A stretch of DNA of 64,000 nucleotides, from positions 1 through 64,000 of the forward strand of contig NZ_JOHY01000047.1 in NCBI RefSeq assembly GCF_000721495.1, given 5' to 3'. A program made the position numbers and the translations under genes. Shown one piece after another: positions 52,488 through 60,723 of this stretch. Each line of letters opens with the position of its first letter. Within the stretch, counting starts at the first letter, position 1. The DNA is from Streptomyces sp. NRRL F-5123. Lineage in GTDB: Bacteria; Actinomycetota; Actinomycetes; Streptomycetales; Streptomycetaceae. The notes below the pieces were generated by a model. The model searched no databases and was not told the origin of the DNA. It was given only the letters and a program-made list of their open reading frames with translations.

Positions 52488-52648
52488 ACCACCGGCCGGG
52501 GTGGCAACCACCCGGCTGACCAGCGGCGAAGGTGCCCTAGATGCGCGAACGCGCCATGGCAGGATCCGGCCGGTTCCAGGACATTGTCCGGAACCGGCCC
52601 TGCTGGTTGTCTGTAATCACCGCCCCGGCAACGAGAAGGGACAAAGGA

Positions 52649-53110
52649 GTGCACGACTACGGGTTCCGAACCGGCCACCTGTGTGTCGACACGGACCCTG
52701 CACTCTGCGTTCCTTGCCAGGAGCGTTTGGATCGGCAGCTCGCCTTGCTTCCCCGGGTATACGGCGAGCTTGAGGTCGCACTCGTAGCAGCGCAGGACCC
52801 CGGCGACAGACTGTCCGGCACTGACCGGCCCGGCATCCCCCTGAACGGGCCGGCAGTCGAGGCGCGCGCTGCCATTCGAGAAACCTTGACCTCCTGGGCC
52901 GATCTGATGGTCGAGGGCCGCACCGTCCGCCTCCCCCTGCGGACGGTGCCGGCCCTCGCGGCCTTCCTCCGTCGCCACCTCGGCTGGCTCGCCGTGCACC
53001 CCGCGGCCGACGACGCGGCGACGGACATCGACACTGTGCTCCAACGCGCCCTGGCCGTCGCCAGGCCGCACGAAGCCCTCATGGCCGCGACGGCCCCCGT
53101 CGGGTCCTGA
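52649..53110 (+). CDS. Hypothetical protein with N-terminal Cys motif
   Basis: A 153-residue protein I do not recognise by name. HLCVDTDPALCVPCQERLD has three Cys near residues 12-24 that could bind zinc; the rest is helical (LALLPRVYGELEVALVAAQD, LTSWADLMVEGRTVRLPLRT). Similar proteins occur in Streptomyces genomes, often near integrated elements, but nothing mobile is seen here. GTG 52649 has AGAAGGGA upstream. The region just before has lower GC than its neighbours. Confidence 0.6.
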   Translation: MHDYGFRTGHLCVDTDPALCVPCQERLDRQLALLPRVYGELEVALVAAQDPGDRLSGTDRPGIPLNGPAVEARAAIRETLTSWADLMVEGRTVRLPLRTVPALAAFLRRHLGWLAVHPAADDAATDIDTVLQRALAVARPHEALMAATAPVGS

Positions 53111-53167
53111 CCCGAGCCCCGACCCAGGCCCACCGGCCGTAGGGAATCATCCCCCCACAAGAAAATG

Positions 53168-53217
53168 CACAGAGCACCGCGCGGTCCGCGAATCATCACG
53201 GGCCGCGCGGTGCTGTG
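53168..53217. terminator. Hairpin terminator with T-rich tail on the minus strand
   Basis: An imperfect inverted repeat (CACAG-AG-CACCGCGCGG on the left, 53168-53184; CCGCGCGGTGCTGTG on the right, 53203-53217) is followed on the minus strand by CATTTTCTTG. It should end the GWFPG-repeat gene (stop at 53269) and may also serve the hypothetical gene ending at 53110. Confidence 0.7.
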
Positions 53218-53268
53218 TCCGTGCCCTCGGCGGTGCGCTCGGGCCCGGCGGTGTGTGCTCGGGTCGGG

Positions 53269-53691
53269 TCAGACCTGGACGGTGCCGGGAAACCATCCGG
53301 TAGGGGCGACCGCTGTGGTGGAGCCGGGGAACCACCCGGTAGGCGTGACCGTGGTGGTGGAGCCGGGGAACCATCCCGCCGGTGCCAGGCCGGGGAACCA
53401 CCCGGCAGGGGTGACCGTGGTGGTGGAGCCGGGGAACCATCCCGCCGGTGCCAGGCCGGGGAACCACCCGGCAGGGGTGACCGTCGTGGTGGAACCGGGG
53501 AACCATCCCGCAGGCGTTGCTCCCGGGAACCAGCCGTCAGGCGAGACGGAGCCGGTCTTGGCGACGGGGGCGGGCGCCGGTGCGGGTGCGGAGGAGGAGT
53601 CGGCGGCAACAGCCGTGCCGGCAGCCGACGACAGAGCAAGCACCAGTGCTGCTACAGCGGAGACATGGGTCGAACGCCGGATCCGCGACAT
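53269..53691 (-). CDS. Secreted protein with eight GWFPG repeats
   Basis: A 140-residue protein. Residues 1-30 are a signal peptide (MSRIRRSTHVSAVAALVLAL, cut near AVAA), residues 31-50 a Ser/Ala/Pro linker, and the remainder is eight copies of GWFPG separated by spacers of two lengths: STTTVTPA and LAPA. The repeats alternate (long, short, long, short, long, long), and DNA copies are nearly identical, pointing to recent duplication. No enzyme domain, Cys or lipobox. The ATG has AAGGA 8 bases upstream. It lies 163 bp downstream of a TrmB/LuxR-type regulator on the same strand. Function unknown: a structural surface peptide, a signalling-peptide precursor, or a modified-peptide precursor are all possible. 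Confidence 0.8.
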   Translation of the reverse strand: MSRIRRSTHVSAVAALVLALSSAAGTAVAADSSSAPAPAPAPVAKTGSVSPDGWFPGATPAGWFPGSTTTVTPAGWFPGLAPAGWFPGSTTTVTPAGWFPGLAPAGWFPGSTTTVTPTGWFPGSTTAVAPTGWFPGTVQV

Positions 53692-53854
53692 CGTAATCCT
53701 TAGGTGGGCAGAGAGTGTGACGTGCTCACTATGAAGTAGGGACACATGACTTTCCCAATGATGGCAAATGCAACCTGCACCGAACCAGGTGGCGCATGTG
53801 CGTATATCTGCCATGGCGTGAATGCGCCGGTCTGATCGCGTCACCTGAGGCGCG

Positions 53855-54862
53855 TCAGATCAGACCATGAGCCGCCGCGAGGACTCCCGCCTGGAATCGG
53901 CTGTCCGCTTCAAGATAGCGCATGATCTCGGAAACCAGGCGGCTCACGGTCCTCAGTGACACCCCGAGTTTCCGGGCGATCCGTTCGTCCGTCAGGCCGT
54001 TGGCCAGCAGCCTCATGGTCGTACGGTGCTGTTCGGTCAGCTCGCTGTCGGATTCCAGGCCGGGGGACGTGTTCGCACTGTAAGGGACCGAACGCAGCCA
54101 GCAATCCTCGTACATTGCCACGTACGAACGCACCAGGGCGGGCCCTCTGATCACGATGGCGGGGCCCAGTGGTTCATCGGGATTCGCCAATACCAAAGCG
54201 CTGTGTGTATCAGCCATCAGTAGGTCGAAAGGCACCTGCGGAGCGAGGCGGACTTCCACTCCGGCGGCAGCCAGATCCGACAGGTATTTACGTTGCCTGG
54301 GTGCTGAATTAATGCTCTGGCCATAAATAGCGCGGACTTTGACGCCGCGCGCGACGAGTTCGCTGTCGGCAGTGAGGGAACTCGCCAGAACCTCGCTGGA
54401 GGGCAGCGGACCGGGGTGCATCCAGCTGGCCGTCTCGGTGATCGTCGCGTCGAAGTCCCGCAGGAACTGGCGCCGCCTGTGGTCCCGGGTCAGCAGCTCG
54501 ACCTCGATCTCGGCGTTCTCCCGCAGCACCGCGGGGCGGTAGCGCTCCATCAGCGACTCCGCGGCGGAGACCATCGAGGTCAGCTCGTCGCGCTGGCGCC
54601 GCAGCGACGCCCGCTGCCGGGCCAGCAGCTCGATCAGGGCGGTGTCCGGCTCGACCGCGTCCACCGCGCCCGAACCGTCGCTCGGGCGTATGAGGCCCAG
54701 CTCCTGGAGCTCCTGCCAGCCCGCCTCCGCCTCGGCCTCGGTCAGCCCGAGCGCGGCCACCGCCTTGTCCGGGGCGACGGACCCCTGACTGCGCAGTGTC
54801 TGATAAAGGGCGAGCCCGATGTCGGCCGCATTCGGCCCACCACCCCTCACCGAATTGGCCAC
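53855..54862 (-). CDS. TrmB-like/LuxR-type helix-turn-helix regulator
   Basis: A 335-residue protein. Residues 10-60 form a winged-helix TrmB-like domain (DIGLALYQTLRSQGSVAPDK, LGLTEAEAEAGWQELQELGL), followed by a coiled coil (LARQRASLRRQRDELTSMV), a middle domain related to TrmB/phospholipase-D-like sensor regions (ASSLTADSELVARGVKVRAI), and a C-terminal LuxR-type helix-turn-helix (TTMRLLANGLTDERIARKLG, then SLRTVSRLVSEIM). GTG 54862 has GAAAGAGGGA upstream. It could sense a small ligand; the GWFPG-repeat gene downstream and the divergent oxidoreductase are candidate targets. Confidence 0.85.
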   Translation of the reverse strand: MANSVRGGGPNAADIGLALYQTLRSQGSVAPDKAVAALGLTEAEAEAGWQELQELGLIRPSDGSGAVDAVEPDTALIELLARQRASLRRQRDELTSMVSAAESLMERYRPAVLRENAEIEVELLTRDHRRRQFLRDFDATITETASWMHPGPLPSSEVLASSLTADSELVARGVKVRAIYGQSINSAPRQRKYLSDLAAAGVEVRLAPQVPFDLLMADTHSALVLANPDEPLGPAIVIRGPALVRSYVAMYEDCWLRSVPYSANTSPGLESDSELTEQHRTTMRLLANGLTDERIARKLGVSLRTVSRLVSEIMRYLEADSRFQAGVLAAAHGLI

Positions 54863-55055
54863 GGATTCCCTCTTTCGTCGCGCGGTGCGCCGAAACGTGC
54901 AGCTGCCTGCAAGGTGGCAACCGCACCCTATACCGACTCTAGCAATGGATGGGCCCCTTGCCATGGGTGAGATCACGGTTCGGACACCCCGGCGTCGCGG
55001 TCGCGCCACGTTTCCTGGTAGGAACGAGTGCCGGCCGGGCGAAAGGATGAGCACG

Positions 55056-56279
55056 ATGCGTCACACGGGGCGGCAGGGGCCGCCGGCGGAGACCGCCGAC
55101 GGGCCGCGCGGCGGGCCCGCCGGAGCGGGCGGACCGGGCCGTGCGCAGGTCCCGGTCGTCGTCATCGGGGCCGGGAAGGTCGCGCACGCCGCGCACCTGC
55201 GCGAGATGCGCGACCTGTCGCAGCTGATCCGGCCCGCGGCCGTGATCGATCCGGATCCGGCCCACCGCGCGGCACTGATGGCGGGATTCGACCGGGTCGC
55301 GGTGTGCACGAGCGCCGAGGAGGCGGTGTGGGCCGGGGCGCGGGCCGCGCTGGTGCTCTCGCCGTGGTGGACCCACCGCGACGCGGTGATCGGCTGCCTG
55401 GAGGCGGGGCTGCCGGTGCTGTGCGAGAAGCCGGTGAGCCTGGACCTCGCGGAGATCGACGAGCTGATCGCCGCCGAGCGGCGCACCGGCGTGCCCGTCA
55501 CCGCCGGCTACATGAAGCGGCACGACCCCGTCGTGCAGCTCTTCGTCGAGCACTGCCGGGACAACGCCGCCACCGCCCGCCGGATCAGCGTCGACATCCA
55601 CGACCCCAACGCCCCGCACCTGGTCGACCACCTCGTCCCGTACCCCGCCCCGCCCTACGGCCCGCAGCCGCCCGCCGCGCGGGAGGCGCTCGGCCGCGCG
55701 CTCGGCCCCGGTGCGAGCGGCACGCAGGCCGAGGTCTACGCCCGGGGTCTGGGCGGCTCGCTCATCCACCAGGTCAACATCGTGCACGCCGCGCTGGAGG
55801 GAACCGGGCGCACTCTGCACGGCTCACTGGAGCACAGCGTGCAGTGGGCCGGCGGCAGCGCGGTGAGCTGCCGCTGGCGGCCGGACGACGAACTGCTCGT
55901 CGAGGTCAGCCATCTGCGGTTGCCCGAGCACCGCCGCTACCGCGAGACGATCGAGTTCACCGGCACCGACACCGTCGCCACCCTCACCCTGCCCTCGCCC
56001 TACGCCCGCGACGAGGGCGCGACGCTGCACATCGACACGTGGGAGCCGGACACCGGCGCCGCGACCCGCACCACGCACCGCTCCGGCCCCGCCGTGACGG
56101 GCTTCCGCGAGCAGCTGCGGGCCTGGACCCGCAGCATCGCCTGGAGCGCCGAAGCCGAAGCCGAAGCCGATGCCGGCGGCCTGCCCGCTCCGCGCCGCGG
56201 GATCTGGCCGCTGCCGGGCCTGCGCGAGGCGCGCGCGGACACCCTCGCGGTCAGGGAGGCGGCGCTGCGGCTGGCGTGA
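55056..56279 (+). CDS. Gfo/Idh/MocA family oxidoreductase
   Basis: A 407-residue protein. A Rossmann motif VVVIGAGKVAHAAH near residue 35, followed by CEKPVS (the EKP motif with the catalytic Lys) and AGYMKRHDP, identifies the Gfo/Idh/MocA family of sugar or inositol dehydrogenases. The C-terminal alpha/beta domain is conserved in outline. Substrate unknown. ATG 55056 with GAAAGGA upstream; ATG 55047 is possible. Divergent from the LuxR-type regulator across 193 bp. Near the C-terminus an acidic AEAEAEADAGG run appears repeat-generated. Confidence 0.85.
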   Translation: MRHTGRQGPPAETADGPRGGPAGAGGPGRAQVPVVVIGAGKVAHAAHLREMRDLSQLIRPAAVIDPDPAHRAALMAGFDRVAVCTSAEEAVWAGARAALVLSPWWTHRDAVIGCLEAGLPVLCEKPVSLDLAEIDELIAAERRTGVPVTAGYMKRHDPVVQLFVEHCRDNAATARRISVDIHDPNAPHLVDHLVPYPAPPYGPQPPAAREALGRALGPGASGTQAEVYARGLGGSLIHQVNIVHAALEGTGRTLHGSLEHSVQWAGGSAVSCRWRPDDELLVEVSHLRLPEHRRYRETIEFTGTDTVATLTLPSPYARDEGATLHIDTWEPDTGAATRTTHRSGPAVTGFREQLRAWTRSIAWSAEAEAEADAGGLPAPRRGIWPLPGLREARADTLAVREAALRLA

Positions 56280-56367
56280 ACCGGAGGTTTCCGCCGGCCG
56301 ACGGCAGGGGTGGGAGCGCCTCCGTCGACGGCAGGGGTGGGGGTGCCCCCGCCGGAGGCAGGGGGAG

Positions 56368-57606
56368 TCACTCGACCTCGGGCTTGATCGCCGTCGGGTC
56401 CGGCACGTGCGGCAGGATGTCGGAGATGTACGAGGCGACGGCCGCCTCCAGGCCGACGTCCTTGCCGGCCTCCTCCGACATGTACCAGCGGTGCTCCAGC
56501 AGCTCGTGGTAGATCTGCGCGGGGTCCAGGCTGCGCCGCAGCTCCACCGGGATGAGCCGCACCGCGGGCCGGAAGACCTGCCGCACCCAGCGGTGCGCCA
56601 GCACCTCGGGCCGGGCGCCCAGCGGGTCGCCGGGCGCGTAGTCGTCCTGGGTGGTCATCCAGGACTCCAGGTCGTTGAGCAGGCTGCGGGCCTGGTTCTC
56701 CTCGGTGTCCATACCGGTCAGCCGCAGCAGCTGCCGCTGGTGGTGGCCGGCGTCCACGACCTTGGGCAGGAAGGTGATGGTGTCGCCCGCGGGGGAGCGC
56801 TGGATCTGCATCTCGGCGACGTCGAAGCCGAGGTCGTTGAGGCGGCGTATCCGGCGGTCGATGTACTGCCGCTTGTCCGCCGGGTAGACGGACTGCCGGG
56901 TCAGCTCGTGCCACAGGGCGTTGTAGCGCGAGCAGATGGCCTCGGCGAAGGTCACCGGGTCGACCGCCGGGTGCAGCGAGCCGCCCGCCTCCAGGTCCAT
57001 GAGCTCGCCGGCGATGTTCACGCGGGCCAGGTCGATGTCGTAGTCGCGCTGCCCGGCGCTCAGCTCCGGCTGGATCTGCCCGGTCTCGGCGTCCACCAGG
57101 TAGGCGGCGAAGGCGCCCGCGTCCCGCCGGAAGAGGGTGTTGGACAGCGAGCAGTCGCCCCACGCGAAACCCACCAGGTGCAGCCGCACCAGCAGCACCG
57201 CGAGCGCGTCCAGCAGCCGGTTGACGGTGCTGGGCCGCATCGTCGTCTCGAACATCGAGCGGTAGGGCAGCGAGCCGTTCAGGTGCCGGGTGACGAGCGC
57301 GGGCTCCAGCGGGGTCCCGTCCGCCGCCTCCCGCCCGGTGACGACCGCGATCGGGTCGACCCCGGGTATGCCGAGCCGGTCCAGGTCGCGCAGCAGCCCG
57401 TACTCCCGGACCGCCGCCCACTCGCTGACCTCCTTGACCGCGACGACCTCGTCCCCGGCCCGGGCGAAGCGCACCACGTGCCGGGAGATGCCGCGCGGCA
57501 GCGCGACGAGCGACGCGTCCGACCACTGCTCCAGCGGCAGGTGCCACTCCAGGTCCAGCAGGGCGGAAGGGTGGTCGGCGTCGAAGGCCCTGATGTGCAG
57601 CGGCAT
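56368..57606 (-). CDS. DUF4032 domain protein (Kdo/WaaP-kinase-like fold)
   Basis: A 412-residue protein of the DUF4032 family found throughout actinobacteria. The N-terminal 230 residues resemble a lipopolysaccharide-kinase fold: VVAVKEVSEW (possible Lys), HLVGFAWGDCSLSNTLFRRD and YLVDAETGQIQ (kinase-like catalytic and metal Asp positions). The C-terminal 180 residues are the DUF4032 segment (LEHRWYMSEEAGKDVGLEAA). ATG 57606 begins the conserved part. Function unknown, perhaps an unusual protein or small-molecule kinase. Divergent from DinB. Confidence 0.85.
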   Translation of the reverse strand: MPLHIRAFDADHPSALLDLEWHLPLEQWSDASLVALPRGISRHVVRFARAGDEVVAVKEVSEWAAVREYGLLRDLDRLGIPGVDPIAVVTGREAADGTPLEPALVTRHLNGSLPYRSMFETTMRPSTVNRLLDALAVLLVRLHLVGFAWGDCSLSNTLFRRDAGAFAAYLVDAETGQIQPELSAGQRDYDIDLARVNIAGELMDLEAGGSLHPAVDPVTFAEAICSRYNALWHELTRQSVYPADKRQYIDRRIRRLNDLGFDVAEMQIQRSPAGDTITFLPKVVDAGHHQRQLLRLTGMDTEENQARSLLNDLESWMTTQDDYAPGDPLGARPEVLAHRWVRQVFRPAVRLIPVELRRSLDPAQIYHELLEHRWYMSEEAGKDVGLEAAVASYISDILPHVPDPTAIKPEVE

Positions 57607-57743
57607 GGCGGCGGCTCGGCTTCCTCGGGAAGGGGACGGGGCGGCACGGCGCCGCAGCTTCGATGGTGCCATGGGCGACGCGCGTCGCCGCAGGCAGGGA
57701 ATACGGTCGACGCGGCACCGCGGATCGCGGATCATGCCCTCTC

Positions 57744-58247
57744 ATGACCAGAACAGATCTGCCGCCCACCGGCGACGAGCGCACCACCCTCACGACCTTC
57801 CTCGACTACGCCCGCGACACCGCCCGCGAGAAGTGCGAGGGCGCCACCGACGAGCACGGCCGCGGCGCCCCGCTGCCCGGCTCCCCGCTCATGACGCTGT
57901 CCGGTGTGATCAACCACCTGCGCTGGGTGGAGCACTGGTGGTTCGACGTGATCTTCCTCGGCGGGGAGGACCGCGGCCCCTGGACCGACGAGGACCCCGA
58001 CCGCGAGTTCACCGTCGACCTCGCCCTCCCCCTCGCCGACGTCCTGGCCGCCTACGCCGCCGACGCCGCCCGCCACCGCGAGACCGCCGCCGCCCACTCC
58101 CTCGACGACCTCGCCAAGCGCCCTATCCGCGACGGCAGCTACGTCAACCTCCGCTGGGTCCTGATGCACCTGATCGAGGAGACCGCCCGCCACAACGGCC
58201 ACCTCGACATCCTCCGCGAACTGGCCGACGGCACGACGGGCCAGTGA
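57744..58247 (+). CDS. DinB-family (DUF664) protein
   Basis: A 167-residue four-helix-bundle protein of the DinB/DUF664 type. Metal-binding His are visible in VINHLRWVEHWW and LIEETARHNGHLDIL. Related actinobacterial proteins are mycothiol-dependent S-transferases or detoxifying enzymes; the exact role is unknown. ATG 57744 is used. Confidence 0.9.
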   Translation: MTRTDLPPTGDERTTLTTFLDYARDTAREKCEGATDEHGRGAPLPGSPLMTLSGVINHLRWVEHWWFDVIFLGGEDRGPWTDEDPDREFTVDLALPLADVLAAYAADAARHRETAAAHSLDDLAKRPIRDGSYVNLRWVLMHLIEETARHNGHLDILRELADGTTGQ

Positions 58248-58379
58248 CCCGCCCGCCGCCGCCCCCGCCGACCGAGGCACTTGACGCCCCTCTGTGACGG
58301 GGGTGAGCATGCCTGGTGGGGGGTTGCGCGGCAGGACGGGCGCGCGGCCGAAGCGGGGGACGCTGCGAAGGCGGTCGGC

Positions 58380-58787
58380 ATGGTTCTCGATGTGTTGTCC
58401 CAGTTCGTCGGCGGCGTGCTGACCGGGCGCTCGGCCGGCCGGCGTGACCGGCGGCTCGCGGCGCGCCACGAGGCCGGCGAGGTCTTCGACGTGCCCTGCG
58501 CGCTGCGCCGACCGGTCGCGGGACGGGACGGCCGATGGCGGTCCGGCCGGCTCACGGAGAAGGACGCCGTCCTCCTCTGGCAGCCGGCTCAGGGCGGCGG
58601 CGGATACACACTGCCGGTCGGCGAGTTGCGCGTCCTGGCGACCAGGGCGCCCGCCGGGGCCGAGGCGTGGTTCGTCAACAGGGACTGCACCATCCACCGG
58701 CTGCACTCGCGCGCGGGGGCCGTCGAGATCGCGATACCGCCGTGGAGCGCCGAGCGCTTCGGCGAGGTGCTCCGCCGGGGCGCCTGA
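58380..58787 (+). CDS. Small conserved protein, related to its downstream neighbour
   Basis: A 135-residue protein starting MVLDVLSQFVGGVLTGRSAG, then basic RRDRRLAARHEAG and a mainly beta body (DVPCALRRP, DAVLLWQP, WFVNRDCTIHRL). The next protein starts MLDLIGDFLAAEAGGRLGRR with the same hydrophobic helix, basic patch, VGC/VPC core and predicted strands, so the two look like diverged paralogs. I recognise no named family. ATG 58380 with GAAGG 9 bases upstream. Confidence 0.65.
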   Translation: MVLDVLSQFVGGVLTGRSAGRRDRRLAARHEAGEVFDVPCALRRPVAGRDGRWRSGRLTEKDAVLLWQPAQGGGGYTLPVGELRVLATRAPAGAEAWFVNRDCTIHRLHSRAGAVEIAIPPWSAERFGEVLRRGA

Positions 58788-58814
58788 ACGAACGTAAGGG
58801 AACGAGGGGGGACC

Positions 58815-59246
58815 ATGCTGGATCTGATCGGGGACTTCCTGGCCGCCGAGGCCGGGGGAAGGCTCGGCAGGCGGGCGGTGCTGAGGGCCGCGCGGCGGCG
58901 CAAGCGGCGGTTCGAGCAGGGGGAGCCCTTCGCCGTGGGGTGCCGGATACGGGACGCGGGCGCGGGGCGGGCGGGGTGGCGCCCCGCGCAGTTGCGGGAG
59001 CAGAACGGGCGGCTCGTCTTCGCGCCGGACTGGCACTTCGCCGACCTCACCGCCCCGCTGGGGGAGGTGCGCATCGAGTCCGAGCGCCCGCCGACCGGCG
59101 CCGACGCCCCCGTGGCGTCCGCGCGGTACTCGGTGATCGTCGGGCTCACCACGCCCGGCCGCACAGTCGAGGTTCTCCTCAACGACTCCGACGCGGACTG
59201 CCTGCGCGTCCTGCTCGCGCGGGCGGTCCCGGAGGCCGCGGCCTGA
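58815..59246 (+). CDS. Small conserved protein, second of a similar pair
   Basis: A 143-residue protein with amphipathic N-terminal helix, basic stretch RAARRRKRRFEQGEPFAVGC, and beta-rich body (LVFAPDWHFADL, YSVIVGLTTPGRTVEVLLND). It could be a PH-like membrane-associated domain, but this is a guess. ATG preceded by GAGGGGGGA; 27 bases after its neighbour, same operon. Confidence 0.65.
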   Translation: MLDLIGDFLAAEAGGRLGRRAVLRAARRRKRRFEQGEPFAVGCRIRDAGAGRAGWRPAQLREQNGRLVFAPDWHFADLTAPLGEVRIESERPPTGADAPVASARYSVIVGLTTPGRTVEVLLNDSDADCLRVLLARAVPEAAA

Positions 59247-59413
59247 CGCCCCCGGGGGTGCTAGGGTCGGGGCGCCGTGCAGCCGATGACGACCAGGGGA
59301 GGTGAGACCGATCAGCGAAATGACAGGTCGGGCCCGCCCTCCCCTCGCGCATGGCTGAGGGAGTGCCCGAGCACGCGCAGTGCGCGTGAGGCATTCCGAA
59401 AGGCGTGAGCGCC

Positions 59414-60160
59414 ATGCGTTTCACTCTTCGTCCGGAGTCGTCGGCAGCCGACGGGGTCCGGACCAGGCAATTCCTTCTCGGTGACATCCCCGGCGTCCTG
59501 TGGACACCGGACGGGGCGGGGCCCGGCAGCAGGCCGCTCGTACTGGTCGGGCACGGGGGCGGGCAGCACAAGGAGGCACCCCTCGTGACGGCCCGCGCGG
59601 AGCGGTTCGTGCGGGAGTGCGGTTTCGCCGTCGCCGCCGTCGACGTGCCCGGGCACGGAGAGCGGCCCACCGATCCTGAGCTGGACGCGCTCGCCACCGC
59701 GAACGGGGCGCGTATCGCGGCGGGTGCGGAACCGTATCCGCTGATCGCGGACTTCCAGGGGCTGGTCGCCCGGCGCACCGTGCCGGAGTGGCGGGCGGTG
59801 CTGGACGCGCTCCAGGGGCTCGACGACATCGGGGCCGGGCCGGTGGGCTACTGGGGGGTGTCGCTGGGCTGCGGGCTCGGCGTGCCCTTCGCCGCCGCCG
59901 AGCCCCGGGTGCGGGCGGCGGTGCTGGGGCTGAGCGGGGCGCGGGCGCTGGCCCAGGACGCGGCGCGGGTCACCGTACCCGTGCGGTTCCTGCTCGCGTG
60001 GGACGACGAGCGCATCCCGCGCGCGGAGGGGCTCGCCCTCTTCGACGCGTTCGGCTCGGCGGACAAGTCCCTGCACGCCCACCCGGGCCCGCACTCCGCG
60101 CCGCTCCCGGCGGACGAACCGGCGGACGCGGCCCGCTTCTTCGCCCGCCACCTGGGCTGA
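59414..60160 (+). CDS. Alpha/beta hydrolase
   Basis: A 248-residue alpha/beta hydrolase (dienelactone-hydrolase-like). Oxyanion region LVGHGGGQHK near residue 45, nucleophile Ser in YWGVSLGCGLG (G-x-S-x-G), later Asp in AWDDERIP and His in GPHSAPLP complete a plausible triad. No signal peptide. Substrate unknown. ATG 59414 has GAAAGG upstream. Followed by two back-to-back hairpins. The 167 bases before it show no gene. Confidence 0.88.
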   Translation: MRFTLRPESSAADGVRTRQFLLGDIPGVLWTPDGAGPGSRPLVLVGHGGGQHKEAPLVTARAERFVRECGFAVAAVDVPGHGERPTDPELDALATANGARIAAGAEPYPLIADFQGLVARRTVPEWRAVLDALQGLDDIGAGPVGYWGVSLGCGLGVPFAAAEPRVRAAVLGLSGARALAQDAARVTVPVRFLLAWDDERIPRAEGLALFDAFGSADKSLHAHPGPHSAPLPADEPADAARFFARHLG

Positions 60161-60166
60161 GCCCGC

Positions 60167-60222
60167 GGCAGAACAACGGGCGGCCCGCCCCCGGTGGGGA
60201 GTGGGCCGCCCGTTGTTCTGCC
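60167..60222. terminator. 20-bp perfect hairpin after the hydrolase gene
   Basis: Arms 60167-60186 and 60203-60222 (ggcagaacaacgggcggccc and its complement) around a 16-base loop. It begins 6 bases after the hydrolase stop and is its likely terminator. Confidence 0.88.
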
Positions 60223-60273
60223 GACGGGTAACCCCACCGCCACGGCCGGGCGGCGGCGGTGGGGTTACCCGTC
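60223..60273. terminator. 19-bp perfect hairpin abutting the first
   Basis: Arms 60223-60241 and 60255-60273 (gacgggtaaccccaccgcc and its complement), loop of 13. It starts on the very next base after the first hairpin. On the minus strand it includes the TAA stop of a short coding-like segment, so it probably terminates that leftward transcript. Confidence 0.85.
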
Positions 60274-60390
60274 CTTGCCGCCCGAACCGCCTTCGCCGCA
60301 GCCGGGGTTGCCCTTGCGGTCGACCTCCGCCTTCTCCACCGCCTCCAGCGGGCCGGTCTGCGGCTCGGAGGTGGTGGTGAGGCGGGCGAG
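60265..60390 (-). pseudogene. Coding-like 3' fragment of a small minus-strand gene
   Basis: The last 41 codons before a TAA at 60265-60267 end nearly always in G or C (one A, one T) and encode TTTSEPQTGPLEAVEKAEVD, then RKGNPGCGEGGSGGKDG: a plausible protein C-terminus followed directly by a terminator hairpin. No ATG or GTG with a ribosome site begins it; upstream the best codon bias shifts to another frame (about 60391-60450). It could be a frameshifted or truncated small gene, or a very short gene with an unusual start. Unnamed. Confidence 0.4.
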
Positions 60391-60723
60391 GTGTCCGCGG
60401 CGCCCGCGTCGGTACGGCGGCCGTGTGCGTCCAGCCCCCCGCCGCCGGGCCGGTCGGACGCCCGGCGGCGGGGTAGCGGGGCGGTTTCGGCTCCGTCCCG
60501 CGCGGCTCGGGGATGCAGCGCGGTCCGGAGCGCCTCGCCGCGCCCACCCGGCCCGGCACGGCCGGGCGGGCGCATCCCCGCGTGCGGCCCGGGCGCTGCG
60601 CACGAGCCCCCCCTCCCGTGCGTCCCGCACCACGCGACGAGTCTGCGGTGCGGCGCCGAGGCGACCCAGGCCCTGCCTGTACGGGTACTGCCAGGGCCAC
60701 CCTCGGCCGCCATACTGGACGGC
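60274..60723. other. 450-bp region with no complete gene
   Basis: Apart from the fragment at 60265-60390, I see no supported gene. It should contain the promoter of the XRE regulator at 60724, but no clean -10/-35 pair stands out in the GC-rich sequence. Frames open on both strands, as expected for this base composition. Confidence 0.5.
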
